In this document: positions 15,642 to 24,335 of the stretch, piece after piece
How the letters are laid out: the number at the start of each line of letters is the position of its first letter
How positions within the stretch are numbered: position 1 is the first letter of the stretch
Origin: Companilactobacillus keshanensis
GTDB taxonomy: Bacteria > Bacillota > Bacilli > Lactobacillales > Lactobacillaceae
Assembly (NCBI RefSeq): GCF_003946205.1
Contig: NZ_RHOS01000001.1
Span: forward strand, 1 to 64,000
DNA: 64,000 nucleotides
Reading direction: 5' to 3'
Notes under the pieces: model-generated
The model's database searches: none
What the model was told of the DNA's origin: nothing
What the model saw: only the letters and a program-made list of their open reading frames with translations
Translations under genes and position numbers: made by a program

Positions 15642-18024
15642 TACTATCCGAAATATTCCAAGTTATTTTTCCACTATAGCCACCTGGATTAGTAGTTGGA
15701 CTAAGCTTTAACTGCCAATCACCAACACCAACGTAGTTGGTTAGATCCTGATTACCAGTAAACGAACTAGTCCTAATTTTAGTGCCTGTAGCATCAACTG
15801 TTTGCCATGTACCGGAATCAGTTGCCGCACTACTTCTCTGTTTAAGGAACAATAAGCCTGTATCTGCTGAAGGATCTAAGACCGTTCCAGTTAACGGATC
15901 TTTTATTTGTGTTTCTGAATCAGCGTTATCATAGCTAACTGTAACATTATACGGAACGCTACTTGAATTGTTCACGATCAATTGACCATCGGTGCTGACA
16001 TTCGATAAGGTCTTCTCTTTTCCAGCCATATGAACAGTTCCAAAGTCAATTTTAGTTGGTATCGAGGTAAATCCAATCATATTTTCAATATTTAATTCAG
16101 TTTGATTAGTGGTCAAAGTCCCCAGGCTAACTCCTGAACTGGTTTTTCCTCCAGACAATGTAGCATCGTTATAGAGTGTTGTACCGGCATCTCCCGTCAC
16201 AGTTGCTGAATATGTTACCGTGACCGAATCTCCTGGTGCCAACGAGGGAACTATAATAGTTCCATTTTCGATACTCGAAGTATACGAAGCGGTGCCGTTA
16301 CTAAACGTAAATGTGGCTGATCCATCTGCAGTGAGTCCAGTAGGTAATTTATTGATAAAAGATGCCGTTGCCGCCTTTAATGAATCCGTACTATTAGATT
16401 TAACAGTATATGTATTCTGGAAATTGATTGTATCACCCTTGGAACCTTTAGCAGTAGTGCCCCAATCTGAGTCTTTGGAGTTCTTAATTTGTTGAGTAAA
16501 CGAATCTTTGTATGGATTCCCCTCAACCGGAATATCCACTGAAGAAGAATAGGTCTTTGTAACGCCATTATCTGTATTCGGATCGGTACCTAGAAAATCA
16601 CCCGTGTTAGTGACAGTTGATCCGTCAGCGTCAGATGTTATCGTGGCCTCAAACGTCACTGACGCTTCTTGACCATCAGTCAATGACAAATTTACCGGTG
16701 CATTCAAAGTTTTAGTTGTAGCATCATATGCAGAACTATCAATTGATGTTGATGTTCCACTTTGATTGATTTTTTTAATCGAATTAGGATCAATCTGTAA
16801 TCCATCTGGAATCTTATCTTCGATATTAGAAAAGTTCCATTGACTCTTGTAACCATAATTACCCATTTTCAATTTAAACTTCAATTTATCACCAACACGA
16901 TTTTTTCCGTCGGTACTTGTTTCATTCGTGAAAGTTTTTTGAGCTACCGGAACTGAGTATGGTGATTCCGTTACACCCATACCAGAATTGAAATGTGCAG
17001 TTTCATCGGGTTGTAAGTTTGTAGTATAAGGCCACATTAAAGTGTAAGCACTATCAGATCCTAAAGTTAAATCTGTTCCATAAGGATTATTATTTGCTTC
17101 ATCCCCACTACCAGAGAAATTAGTAGGATTAGTTAGTTTTTGTAGCCAGCTCATACCATTACTGTTATATCTAACACCAGTATATTTAGTGAACCCGTCA
17201 GGTACATTATTAGAAACCATTAGTTTATAAGATCCATCTTCGATATAGACACCATTTTTATTACCCAAGTCTTTAACATGAACAGTGTCATATGTACTCA
17301 AAGTTGTATCCTCACCATAAAAGATACCAAATGACTGCGGAGTCCCTGACGTATTTTTTACATATAATTCTCTTTGAACAAAGGCCGAATTACCCGGAGA
17401 AACTCTCAAAAGAATCTCCATTAAAAAAGTGTGACCATCTTTTGAGTAATTGCCAACTACTTTAGAAGCTTGATTACCATTGGCATCCGTTCCAACATAA
17501 TACTTTTTTCCGGTCATATTTAAAAGTAAGGCATAATCCTTAACAGTTGAGTTTGAGGCCGCCGCCGTAGGTGAAAATACTATACCAAAATCAATTGAAC
17601 TTAATGAAACATTTTCTGGTTTGATATTAGTATTTAATGTCCCACCTGATTGAAATTGTGACGCCTTATAATTGCCATTATCATTCAAGAAAATATTTAT
17701 TTTAGAAAAACTCAAATTGTTAGACGAATTAGTGGTAGGCTGCGTACTATTCGTAGCTACAGTAGTATCATTCCCCTTAGTTACTTTACCATTAGCATCA
17801 TTAGCTAATCCAAATGTGTATCCTAAAGACAAACCATTGCCTATAGTCTTCTGTCCAACCTGAGAATTACCCTGAGTTGTCCAATTTTTGATACCATCAT
17901 CAATCTCATTACCCGTTATTGTCGCTGCTTTTACGTTTTGACTCGTTCCAAATACCCCCAAGATTAAAAGCGCAAAAAAGAAGAACGATAATATGATTGG
18001 TTTCAAATATCTACTTCTTCTCAT
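15637..18024 (-). CDS. Large WxL-domain surface protein
   Basis: 795-residue secreted protein. Signal peptide at residues 1-33 (hydrophobic FFFALLILGVFG, ending VKAAT). The middle holds two DUF11-like beta-sandwich repeats (about 365-505 and 505-645) with KLKFKLKMGNYGYKSQW, TVTNTGDFLG and GDSVTVTYSATVTGDAG. The C-terminal 150 residues form a WxL domain with WQLKLSP and the final ITWNISDSI (Trp789). It should bind peptidoglycan non-covalently and present an adhesin-like stalk. It stands alone, with its own GAGGAG site and terminator, 10 kb from the DUF916 genes that could act as partners. Confidence 0.88.
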   Translation of the reverse strand: MRRSRYLKPIILSFFFFALLILGVFGTSQNVKAATITGNEIDDGIKNWTTQGNSQVGQKTIGNGLSLGYTFGLANDANGKVTKGNDTTVATNSTQPTTNSSNNLSFSKINIFLNDNGNYKASQFQSGGTLNTNIKPENVSLSSIDFGIVFSPTAAASNSTVKDYALLLNMTGKKYYVGTDANGNQASKVVGNYSKDGHTFLMEILLRVSPGNSAFVQRELYVKNTSGTPQSFGIFYGEDTTLSTYDTVHVKDLGNKNGVYIEDGSYKLMVSNNVPDGFTKYTGVRYNSNGMSWLQKLTNPTNFSGSGDEANNNPYGTDLTLGSDSAYTLMWPYTTNLQPDETAHFNSGMGVTESPYSVPVAQKTFTNETSTDGKNRVGDKLKFKLKMGNYGYKSQWNFSNIEDKIPDGLQIDPNSIKKINQSGTSTSIDSSAYDATTKTLNAPVNLSLTDGQEASVTFEATITSDADGSTVTNTGDFLGTDPNTDNGVTKTYSSSVDIPVEGNPYKDSFTQQIKNSKDSDWGTTAKGSKGDTINFQNTYTVKSNSTDSLKAATASFINKLPTGLTADGSATFTFSNGTASYTSSIENGTIIVPSLAPGDSVTVTYSATVTGDAGTTLYNDATLSGGKTSSGVSLGTLTTNQTELNIENMIGFTSIPTKIDFGTVHMAGKEKTLSNVSTDGQLIVNNSSSVPYNVTVSYDNADSETQIKDPLTGTVLDPSADTGLLFLKQRSSAATDSGTWQTVDATGTKIRTSSFTGNQDLTNYVGVGDWQLKLSPTTNPGGYSGKITWNISDSI

Positions 18025-18181
18025 ATATATTCACTCCTCAGTAAATATTTTGTTTCTAGTTATTTAAAATACTCAATTTGATTATAACTGTTCCTATACT
18101 TATTGTATAAAAAATATCATGTTACTGAGCATCATTTATTGTAAATTATTCTTTCAAAATGAATTTACAATAACGATTGAC

Positions 18182-18236
18182 AAAAAAAAGCCCCATTACA
18201 CAGTATTGATAGCTAAACATACTGTATAATGAGATT
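18182..18236 (-). terminator. Terminator after the DUF805 gene
   Basis: Stem CTCATTATACAGTA with TACTGTGTAATGGGG (two wobble pairs) on the minus strand, followed by TTTTTTTT. The surrounding 18025-18253 gap otherwise contains only the upstream region of the large WxL gene. Confidence 0.8.
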
Positions 18237-18253
18237 TTTTAATTTATTTAAAT

Positions 18254-18667
18254 TTATACGAGTTTCGGCCATTTAGAATAATTTCTCTGTGGTAAACACA
18301 TCAAAATAATCAACAATACTTCACCAATAATCGGTATTAAGTATAATAAGACCCACCAACCACGTATATTACGATCATGTAATCGTCTAATAGTAGCTGT
18401 GTAAATTGATACTAAATAATATCCAAATGTCATTGCAAAAGCAACTCCCATAACGGCGCTCCAATAGAAACTTTTTAATGAAAAGAAGTTCATTGTAAAT
18501 CCAAAAATGGCCATCAGAAGAGCACAGAGAATTGTCATTCCTAAAAGACCCCACCAAAAATCAGCACGTCCTATTCTCTTTGCACCAACAAACATATCTT
18601 GGAAATATAATTTTGTTGAATTGATTAAACTTGGTTTTTTACTCTCATTCCAAACTGATTCATTCAT
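18254..18667 (-). CDS. DUF805 family small membrane protein
   Basis: 137 residues with four membrane helices. The signature GRADFWW near residue 35 and RRLHDRNIRGWW near residue 93 identify DUF805. Function is unknown for the family. It is 12 nt downstream of the CrcB pair and probably co-transcribed with it; the terminator after it ends the unit. Confidence 0.88.
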   Translation of the reverse strand: MNESVWNESKKPSLINSTKLYFQDMFVGAKRIGRADFWWGLLGMTILCALLMAIFGFTMNFFSLKSFYWSAVMGVAFAMTFGYYLVSIYTATIRRLHDRNIRGWWVLLYLIPIIGEVLLIILMCLPQRNYSKWPKLV

Positions 18668-18679
18668 TTAATTTACTTC

Positions 18680-19024
18680 CTACATTTGAATTCCTATAAC
18701 AAAACCTAATATACCAAAAATATATGTCAAACTAAAATATAATATACAACTGAAAAAGCGGCGTTGAAACCATAATTGACTCAATTCCATATTAAAAGTT
18801 CCAAAAGTAGTAAATCCACCACAAATTCCAGTACCTAGAAATAATAACATTCTTTTATCTCTTACCGAAGCAGTTAGATAACCCAAGGCAAATGATCCCA
18901 ATATATTGATAAGCAGAGTCATAAATGGGAAGTCGATTTTTATTTTATTAGAGGTCTGCATTAAAAAATTTCTTATATATGCGCCTAAGCCAGCGCCAAA
19001 CCCGACTAGCAGTGAGTTTATCAT
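18680..19024 (-). CDS. crcB: Fluoride channel subunit CrcB/FluC (second copy)
   Basis: 114 residues, four membrane helices. GAGLGAYIRNFL (first helix, conserved Arg), LLINILGSFALGYL (conserved Asn in helix 2) and GICGGFTTFGTFNMEL (the Phe-box/Na+ site segment) are FluC hallmarks. Lactobacilli often have two adjacent crcB genes whose products form an antiparallel heterodimer that expels fluoride. The start overlaps the stop of the other crcB by 4 nt. The usual TFSTF is TFGTF here. Confidence 0.92.
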   Translation of the reverse strand: MINSLLVGFGAGLGAYIRNFLMQTSNKIKIDFPFMTLLINILGSFALGYLTASVRDKRMLLFLGTGICGGFTTFGTFNMELSQLWFQRRFFSCILYFSLTYIFGILGFVIGIQM

Positions 19025-19428
19025 TTGCGACTTCTTTCCAAATCACGAAAAGCCCTAGAAACAGCCCAGTAATTTCCTACAATGGCAAATAGAAATCCGC
19101 CAATCATAGTTAAAAATAAATATCCAGCTAAGTAAATCCAATTACCCGTTTCAAATAATCGGTATGCATCTGCCGTAAAGGTTGAAAATGTTGTATATGA
19201 ACCCAATAATCCTGTACTAAGTGACAAAATTGTCTTCGACGATAACTTATAACGATCCTGTAAATAATGAATCAGAAACGGCAAAATAAAGGCTCCAGAA
19301 AGATTAGCGACTACTGTTCCCCAAGGAAAATTATCACTAGTAGTAAAAAGTAAACTTTCACCATAACGCAAATTACTACCAATGAAAGCACCAATAAAGA
19401 TGATTGTAAAAGTCTTGAATTCTTTAAT
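19021..19428 (-). CDS. crcB: Fluoride channel subunit CrcB/FluC (first copy), probable ATT start
   Basis: About 135 residues. FIGAFIGSNLRYGESLLF, VVANLSGAFILPFLIHYL and TGLLGSYTTFSTFTADAYRL are the FluC helices with conserved Arg, Asn and Phe-box. The reading frame has no ATG, GTG or TTG with a usable site: AAGGAGG is followed after 8 nt by ATT (19428) and after 5 nt by ATC. The in-frame ATG/TTG codons upstream lie inside a terminator hairpin and lack a ribosome site. I therefore annotate from ATT, which keeps all of helix 1. It overlaps the next crcB gene by 4 nt. Confidence 0.8.
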   Translation of the reverse strand: MKEFKTFTIIFIGAFIGSNLRYGESLLFTTSDNFPWGTVVANLSGAFILPFLIHYLQDRYKLSSKTILSLSTGLLGSYTTFSTFTADAYRLFETGNWIYLAGYLFLTMIGGFLFAIVGNYWAVSRAFRDLERSRK

Positions 19429-19445
19429 GATCCTTACCTCCTTAT

Positions 19446-19476
19446 AAAAAAACCACACTTGCATAAGCAAATGCGG
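19446..19476 (-). terminator. Terminator of the 6-phosphogluconate dehydrogenase gene
   Basis: On the minus strand CCGCATTTGC-TTAT-GCAAGTGTGG (10 bp, two wobbles) followed by TTTTTTT, immediately before the crcB ribosome site. No fluoride riboswitch consensus was found in this 60-nt gap. Confidence 0.75.
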
Positions 19477-19491
19477 ATTTATATAACTTAA

Positions 19492-20391
19492 TTACTTTTT
19501 GTCAACATCATGTCCACCGAATTCATTACGTAAAGCGGCAACAACTTTTCCTGTAACGGTATCGTCTTCTAACGAACGGTAACGCATCATCAACGATGCG
19601 GCAATAACGGGCGTGGGAACTTGTAACTTCAGAGCTTCTTCAAGCGTCCATTTGCCTTCACCGGATGAATGCATAACGCCACGAATTTCATTCAATTTAG
19701 GATCTTTTGAAAAGGCCGATTCAGCCAACTCCATTAACCAACCACGGATAACAGAACCATTTGACCAAACTTTAGCAACGGCCTCATTGTCATATTCAAA
19801 TTCACTATGTTCCAAAACATCAAAACCTTCAGCAATGGATTGCATCATACCATATTCAATACCGTTATGAACCATCTTTAGATAATGTCCACTACCGGCT
19901 TTACCAGTATAAAGATAACCATCTTTTTGCGCGATACCCTTAAAAATAGGTTCAATGATCTTAAATGCTTCCTTGTTATCTCCACCGATCATGAAGTTTC
20001 CATCATGATTAGCACCTGACATACCACCAGAAGTACCAGCGTCAAAGAAAATAATACCTTTTGCCTTCAAAATTTCATTATGTGTCAGCGAATCTTCATA
20101 GAACGAATTCCCACCATCAATAACGATGTCATCTTTGGACAAAATATTGCTCAAAGTGTCAATTGTTGTATTGGCTGGTTTGCCGGCTGGCAACATAACC
20201 CAAACAATTTTTGGCTGTGGTAATTTATCAACGACACTTTGCAAGTCATCAGTTACTTCTGCGCCTAATTCTTGTGCATCTTTTTTTGCATCCTCATTAA
20301 GATCAAAAGCCACTACTTCGTTATTATTTCTAATTAAGTTCTCGGTTAAGTTGATCCCCATCTTGCCGAGTCCGATCATTGCTAATTTCAA
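19492..20391 (-). CDS. gnd: 6-phosphogluconate dehydrogenase, decarboxylating (short, GntZ-type)
   Basis: 299 residues, the short form. MIGLGKMGINLTENL is the Rossmann motif, VIDGGNSFYEDS the substrate loop, FFDAGTSGGMSGANHDGNFMIGG the signature, and GSGHYLKMVHNGIEYGMMQ carries the catalytic Lys. It converts 6-phosphogluconate to ribulose 5-phosphate with NAD(P)+ in the pentose phosphate or phosphoketolase route. The short type often prefers NAD+. Monocistronic, closed by a terminator that abuts the crcB pair. Confidence 0.93.
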   Translation of the reverse strand: MKLAMIGLGKMGINLTENLIRNNNEVVAFDLNEDAKKDAQELGAEVTDDLQSVVDKLPQPKIVWVMLPAGKPANTTIDTLSNILSKDDIVIDGGNSFYEDSLTHNEILKAKGIIFFDAGTSGGMSGANHDGNFMIGGDNKEAFKIIEPIFKGIAQKDGYLYTGKAGSGHYLKMVHNGIEYGMMQSIAEGFDVLEHSEFEYDNEAVAKVWSNGSVIRGWLMELAESAFSKDPKLNEIRGVMHSSGEGKWTLEEALKLQVPTPVIAASLMMRYRSLEDDTVTGKVVAALRNEFGGHDVDKK

Positions 20392-20431
20392 ATTGAATCC
20401 TCCTAAGTTTTTACCAACCTGTAATTATACG

Positions 20432-20466
20432 CAAAAAAAGCAGGTATGACAATTTGTCTACCCTAC
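20432..20466 (-). terminator. Terminator after the coiled-coil DNA-binding gene
   Basis: Minus strand GGTAGACA-AAT-TGTC(A)TACC followed by a run of seven T residues, overlapping the stop codon. Confidence 0.7.
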
Positions 20467-20994
20467 CTATTTAACGAATCTATTCCACCAATGACCCTTT
20501 TTGTCATCTTGAACTTGTTCATTAACACGCTCTTTTAATTCTGAAGTGCGTTCATCTGACTGAATATTTTCAGTCTTAAGCATTTCGTTATTCGATTCTA
20601 GTTTTTCATTGGCTACTTTCAAATCAGAAACTTCGCTTTTCAATTGTTCGATAGTTTCTAATTGCTTCTTGTTTTCAGCCTTCAAGTCATCTATGTATTG
20701 TTCTAAATGATCATCATCCGCCGTTTTTTCTTCTTCAGTAGTTGGATAAATTTTTTGTGCAGCAAGATCCAAGGTCATTTTTGGTTCATGACCCAGTTCA
20801 ACCATTTTCTTAAAACCATCCAAATTTGTTGAAGTATATAATCGATTATTTTGACTATTGCGCTCAAAATAATTGGCGTTTTCTGTTGTATGTTCTACGA
20901 TCAAAGAATACTTACGTAGCGTTGCAACACTAATCCCCAATTCTTTTGCAGCTTGTGCAGGTGTTAAAAAGTTTTCATTCTTTACATTACTCAA
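20467..20994 (-). CDS. MerR-like HTH protein with C-terminal coiled coil
   Basis: About 175 residues. Residues 8-60 contain a MerR-type helix-turn-helix (TPAQAAKELGISVATLRKYSLIVE, then YFERNSQNNRLYTSTNLDGF). From about residue 100 to 160 a continuous coiled coil follows (LKAENKKQLETIEQLKSEVSDLKVANEKLESNNEML), and the end WWNRFVK is amphipathic and could touch the membrane. The architecture resembles chromosome-anchoring proteins such as RacA, but identity is unproven. TTG at 20994 is chosen because GGGGGA lies 7-8 nt upstream; an earlier TTG has none. Confidence 0.7.
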   Translation of the reverse strand: MSNVKNENFLTPAQAAKELGISVATLRKYSLIVEHTTENANYFERNSQNNRLYTSTNLDGFKKMVELGHEPKMTLDLAAQKIYPTTEEEKTADDDHLEQYIDDLKAENKKQLETIEQLKSEVSDLKVANEKLESNNEMLKTENIQSDERTSELKERVNEQVQDDKKGHWWNRFVK

Positions 20995-21171
20995 AAGTAT
21001 TTCCCCCAAGATCAATTCATTCTTATATTATAAAAATAATCATTTAGGAGTTCAACCACTAATATGCTTATAAACCAACTTATTCATAATGGTGCTTTCC
21101 TCAAACTACATTTTATGATCATAATTGGGTATACTATAAGTAGTAAATACATTGCAAGTGGGGTTATGAAA

Positions 21172-22266
21172 ATGAAGAGGTCACGGTTACTTATCAGTTG
21201 CGCGTCTTTACTGTTATTCTTTTCCGTTGCAGCTCCTACAACGGTACAAGCAGCCAGTAATGTAACGACTAACATTTCCGATTACTATCGAACTTATTAC
21301 AGTCCAAGTGAAATTTCTCAGATCAAAGAGCTTCAACAAACTTATCAAAATCTGGATAGTAATTTGTATAACAAGGATAATTTATTTGCTACAGTTCCAA
21401 GATTATCAACGGATGGATCTTTCAATCCGGGAGGGTTAAGTAATAACGCCATCAACGGGACTGTTGATTGGATAAACTATTATCGTGAATTATCAGGCTT
21501 GAGTCCAATTTCTTCAAAAGAGACTTCAAACTACACATCTCAAGTTTCCGCTGCAGTAATGGCTGTATCGAATTCAGATCCAATGATCAACCAGCATTTT
21601 TTGGTTAATACTGAACGAGCAAGCTATATTTCATCACATTATTGGAATCAAGCCGTTTATGGTACCGGATATGGCAACTTATACTTTGGCTTTCCAAAAA
21701 CGATCGGAGAACCTGTTCGTGAACTAATATTAGATGATACTAATATAGAAGGTAACGACACTGGTCATCGTGCTTGGTTACTTTCACCTCGTCTTTCTAC
21801 TGTGGGTGTAGGTATAGCCATCGCCAACAATGGTCGCCAATATGAAGATATTTTCGTTAATAATCCACCTGATATTTATAATCAAGCTGAAAAATCAGTC
21901 GTAACATACCCAAGCAGTCTTTTCCCAGTTGAAGAACTTTCCAACAAATATGGTAATTCGATTCCTTGGTCAATTACTTTTGCAGATCAAAATCAAAATA
22001 TGGTCACAGACAACACGTCAATTAAGGTTGAAAACTTAACTGACGGATCTGTTGGTATGACAGTTCCTTTGACCGATAAATCTTATGCTTATCTAAGTGA
22101 TGTTATTGCCTATATTCCACCAAAGGGTGTTACAATTAACGGTCATTCGAGTTATCGTGTAACTATAAGTAATTTAAATTCTGAGAATACTCCTAGTTAC
22201 AGCTATACCTTCAAGACTTTCTCAGAAACAGCTAACGGATTAGGTTATGATTACGCTAATTATTAA
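21172..22266 (+). CDS. Secreted CAP-domain (SCP/PR1-like) protein
   Basis: 364 residues from ATG 21172 (GGGG 8 nt upstream; another ATG 6 nt earlier is too close). Signal peptide to about residue 27 (LLLFFSVAAPTTVQAAS). The CAP-like core spans about 90-240: TVDWINYYRELSGLSPIS, the metal/active-site-like DTGHRAWLLSPRLSTVGVGIA, and a C-terminal beta-rich domain after residue 250. CAP proteins are extracellular with poorly known functions in bacteria. No anchor is seen, so release or non-covalent attachment is expected. Monocistronic with a terminator directly after the stop. Confidence 0.85.
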   Translation: MKRSRLLISCASLLLFFSVAAPTTVQAASNVTTNISDYYRTYYSPSEISQIKELQQTYQNLDSNLYNKDNLFATVPRLSTDGSFNPGGLSNNAINGTVDWINYYRELSGLSPISSKETSNYTSQVSAAVMAVSNSDPMINQHFLVNTERASYISSHYWNQAVYGTGYGNLYFGFPKTIGEPVRELILDDTNIEGNDTGHRAWLLSPRLSTVGVGIAIANNGRQYEDIFVNNPPDIYNQAEKSVVTYPSSLFPVEELSNKYGNSIPWSITFADQNQNMVTDNTSIKVENLTDGSVGMTVPLTDKSYAYLSDVIAYIPPKGVTINGHSSYRVTISNLNSENTPSYSYTFKTFSETANGLGYDYANY

Positions 22267-22290
22267 AAGCCGACAATGTCGGCTTTTATT
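22265..22290 (+). terminator. Terminator of the CAP-protein gene
   Basis: AAAAGCCGA-CAATG-TCGGCTTTT stem-loop overlapping the stop codon. Confidence 0.8.
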
Positions 22291-22343
22291 GATGTTATAG
22301 TGTTATAATCCAACTTACATAGAAAAAAAGGGGAAATTCAATA

Positions 22344-23729
22344 TTGTCAAGTTCTGCAATTACAGCTAACTTAATTATTATTCTAATAACATTCGTCTTC
22401 GCATTCTTCTTTGTCGCAGCCGAGTTTGCCTTAGTACAAACTAGACCAAGCCAACTTGAAGATGCTATTTCAAAAGGTGAAGGTAATCAGAAAAAACTAA
22501 AACGTGCTTTAATGATGGTAAATAATCTAAACGAATACCTATCAACTACACAAGTCGGTACAAGTATTGCTGGTATTATCTTAGGTTGGATTGGTGAAAG
22601 TACGATCGAATATCTTTTGATCGATCTCTTCGGTCTGATCCATCTTTCAAGCAGTGGTGGCGGATTACACATTGTAGGTTCAATTGTCGGTGTTCTACTA
22701 CTAACATACTTAGAAGTTGTTTTAACTGAAATCGTTCCAAAAAACGTTTCGATCGATATGCCAATGCGTATGTTGATGATCGTTGTTACACCAATGCGTA
22801 TCTTCCATTTATCAGTTTATCCTTTCGTTTGGCTGTTAAATATCTCCGCAACTGGAATTATCAAATTAATGGGTCTAAAACCCGCAGATTCTGAAAATGA
22901 AATCTTTTCACAGTCAGAAATTTTAAGATTATCCAAGTCATCTATCCATGGTGGTGATATGGATCAAAACGATGTCGTCTTTATGCAAAGAGCTTTTGAA
23001 TTAAATGATAAAGTTGCTAAAGATATCATGGTTGATAGAACAAGTCTTTATGTAGTTGACATTACAGACAAAGTAAAAGATGTTTTAAAAGATTACTTGC
23101 AACAAGGCTTTTCAAGATTTCCAGTTGTGGCCGACAATGATAAAGATAAAGTCCTAGGTTACGTTTATGCCTACGATATTGTCCGTCAAAATCAAGTAGA
23201 CGGCGACATTGGGATCAGTCGTGTGCTTAGATCAGTAAACACAGTTCCTGAAACAATGCCTATCCAAGACATTTTATCTAAAATGATCAAGAAACAAACT
23301 CCTATCGTTGTAGTTGTCGATGAATATGGTGGTACAAGTGGTATTGTCACCGATAAAGATATCTATGAAGAATTATTTGGTACCGTTAAAGATGAGATCG
23401 ACGATGTTTCTGATGAATATATCGTTAAAAATGATGATGGTAGTTATAATATTTCTGGTAAGACTACCTTATACGATTTTGAGAGATTCTTTAAGACAAA
23501 TATTCCTGAATTCCAAGAATCAGATATTATTACTATCGGTGGATATATGATTGAACAATATCCTAATATCAGTCAAGATTTTGAATTTAACATGTTGAAT
23601 TTCCACTTTAAAGTTGCGGAATTCGATCACGGATTTGTTAACTGGTTTAATGTTTCCGTTGATAAAGAAGCCGTTACTAAACAAGATAATTTAGCATCAC
23701 TTACTGATGTTGATGATTTGAAAGAATAA
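22344..23729 (+). CDS. CNNM/HlyC-type membrane protein with CBS pair and CorC domain
   Basis: 461 residues. DUF21/CNNM membrane domain at about 1-200 (FFFVAAEFALVQTRPSQLE, TTQVGTSIAGIILGWIGE), then two CBS domains (about 215-340; DIMVDRTSLYVVDI, PIVVVVDEYGGTSGIVTDKDIYEELFG) and a CorC_HlyC domain at the C-terminus (DGSYNISGKTTLYDFE). The family is linked to Mg2+ or Co2+ homeostasis. It starts with TTG; GGGG lies 10 nt upstream and no ATG is available before helix 1. Followed by a long hairpin terminator. Confidence 0.9.
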   Translation: MSSSAITANLIIILITFVFAFFFVAAEFALVQTRPSQLEDAISKGEGNQKKLKRALMMVNNLNEYLSTTQVGTSIAGIILGWIGESTIEYLLIDLFGLIHLSSSGGGLHIVGSIVGVLLLTYLEVVLTEIVPKNVSIDMPMRMLMIVVTPMRIFHLSVYPFVWLLNISATGIIKLMGLKPADSENEIFSQSEILRLSKSSIHGGDMDQNDVVFMQRAFELNDKVAKDIMVDRTSLYVVDITDKVKDVLKDYLQQGFSRFPVVADNDKDKVLGYVYAYDIVRQNQVDGDIGISRVLRSVNTVPETMPIQDILSKMIKKQTPIVVVVDEYGGTSGIVTDKDIYEELFGTVKDEIDDVSDEYIVKNDDGSYNISGKTTLYDFERFFKTNIPEFQESDIITIGGYMIEQYPNISQDFEFNMLNFHFKVAEFDHGFVNWFNVSVDKEAVTKQDNLASLTDVDDLKE

Positions 23730-23740
23730 GTAACTTTTCT

Positions 23741-23797
23741 GTAAACAAATAGCACGCATACATCCGATTGGATATATACGTGCTATTTGTTTACTTT
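23741..23797. terminator. Bidirectional terminator with a long perfect stem
   Basis: 16-bp perfect stem GTAAACAAATAGCACG/CGTGCTATTTGTTTAC with a 22-nt loop between convergent genes. Confidence 0.8.
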
Positions 23798-23819
23798 AAA
23801 ATTCAATACAAAGTTATTT

Positions 23820-24335
23820 TTACTTATTCTTTTTAAACTTAAATCCTGCCTTATCAGCAATGAGCCAAACCAACAATACTACAAAACTCAACAATGAAAG
23901 TACTCGGCTATATTCTTGAATACTTGTTTCTGTGTAAGCAACTGTCAATTTACCACTACCATTTAAGTTTACTTGAGCCAAGTTCTCCTTATTTTTATCC
24001 ATAGTAACAGCAGATATTTTACCTTTTGTCGTTGCTTGGTAACCGTAATAACCAATTACTGGCATATCTACTTTAGCATTCTTGGCATTCTTATAATCTA
24101 GTGTCAATGTCGACCAATCTTGCTTAAAGTTATTTAATTTAGCCTTACCAGACTCTACACTTGGTTTATGAGAAGTTTTCTCTAGTTCATCCAAACTCGT
24201 TCCAATCGGTAAGTATTCTTGACCAGCCCCAATACTATATGTTTCTAGTTTATTATACTGGGAGTACGAATTGATTCCACCGTCTGTATGACCGAGTCTG
24301 CTGCTAGCTGAGACAGTCAATAACATAACGACCAA
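23820..24335 (-). pseudogene. C-terminal part of a frameshifted polytopic membrane protein
   Basis: 171 codons that continue the upstream gene in another frame. The beginning VVMLLTVSASSRLGH completes the membrane helix that starts with GKIGMI in the other frame, and the rest is an extracytoplasmic beta-rich region ending in one membrane helix and KFKKNK. One base removed near 24326 would join the two into a single protein of about 560 residues. A TTG at 24335 could allow re-initiation, but no good ribosome site is visible, so I regard it as the broken half of one gene. Confidence 0.7.
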
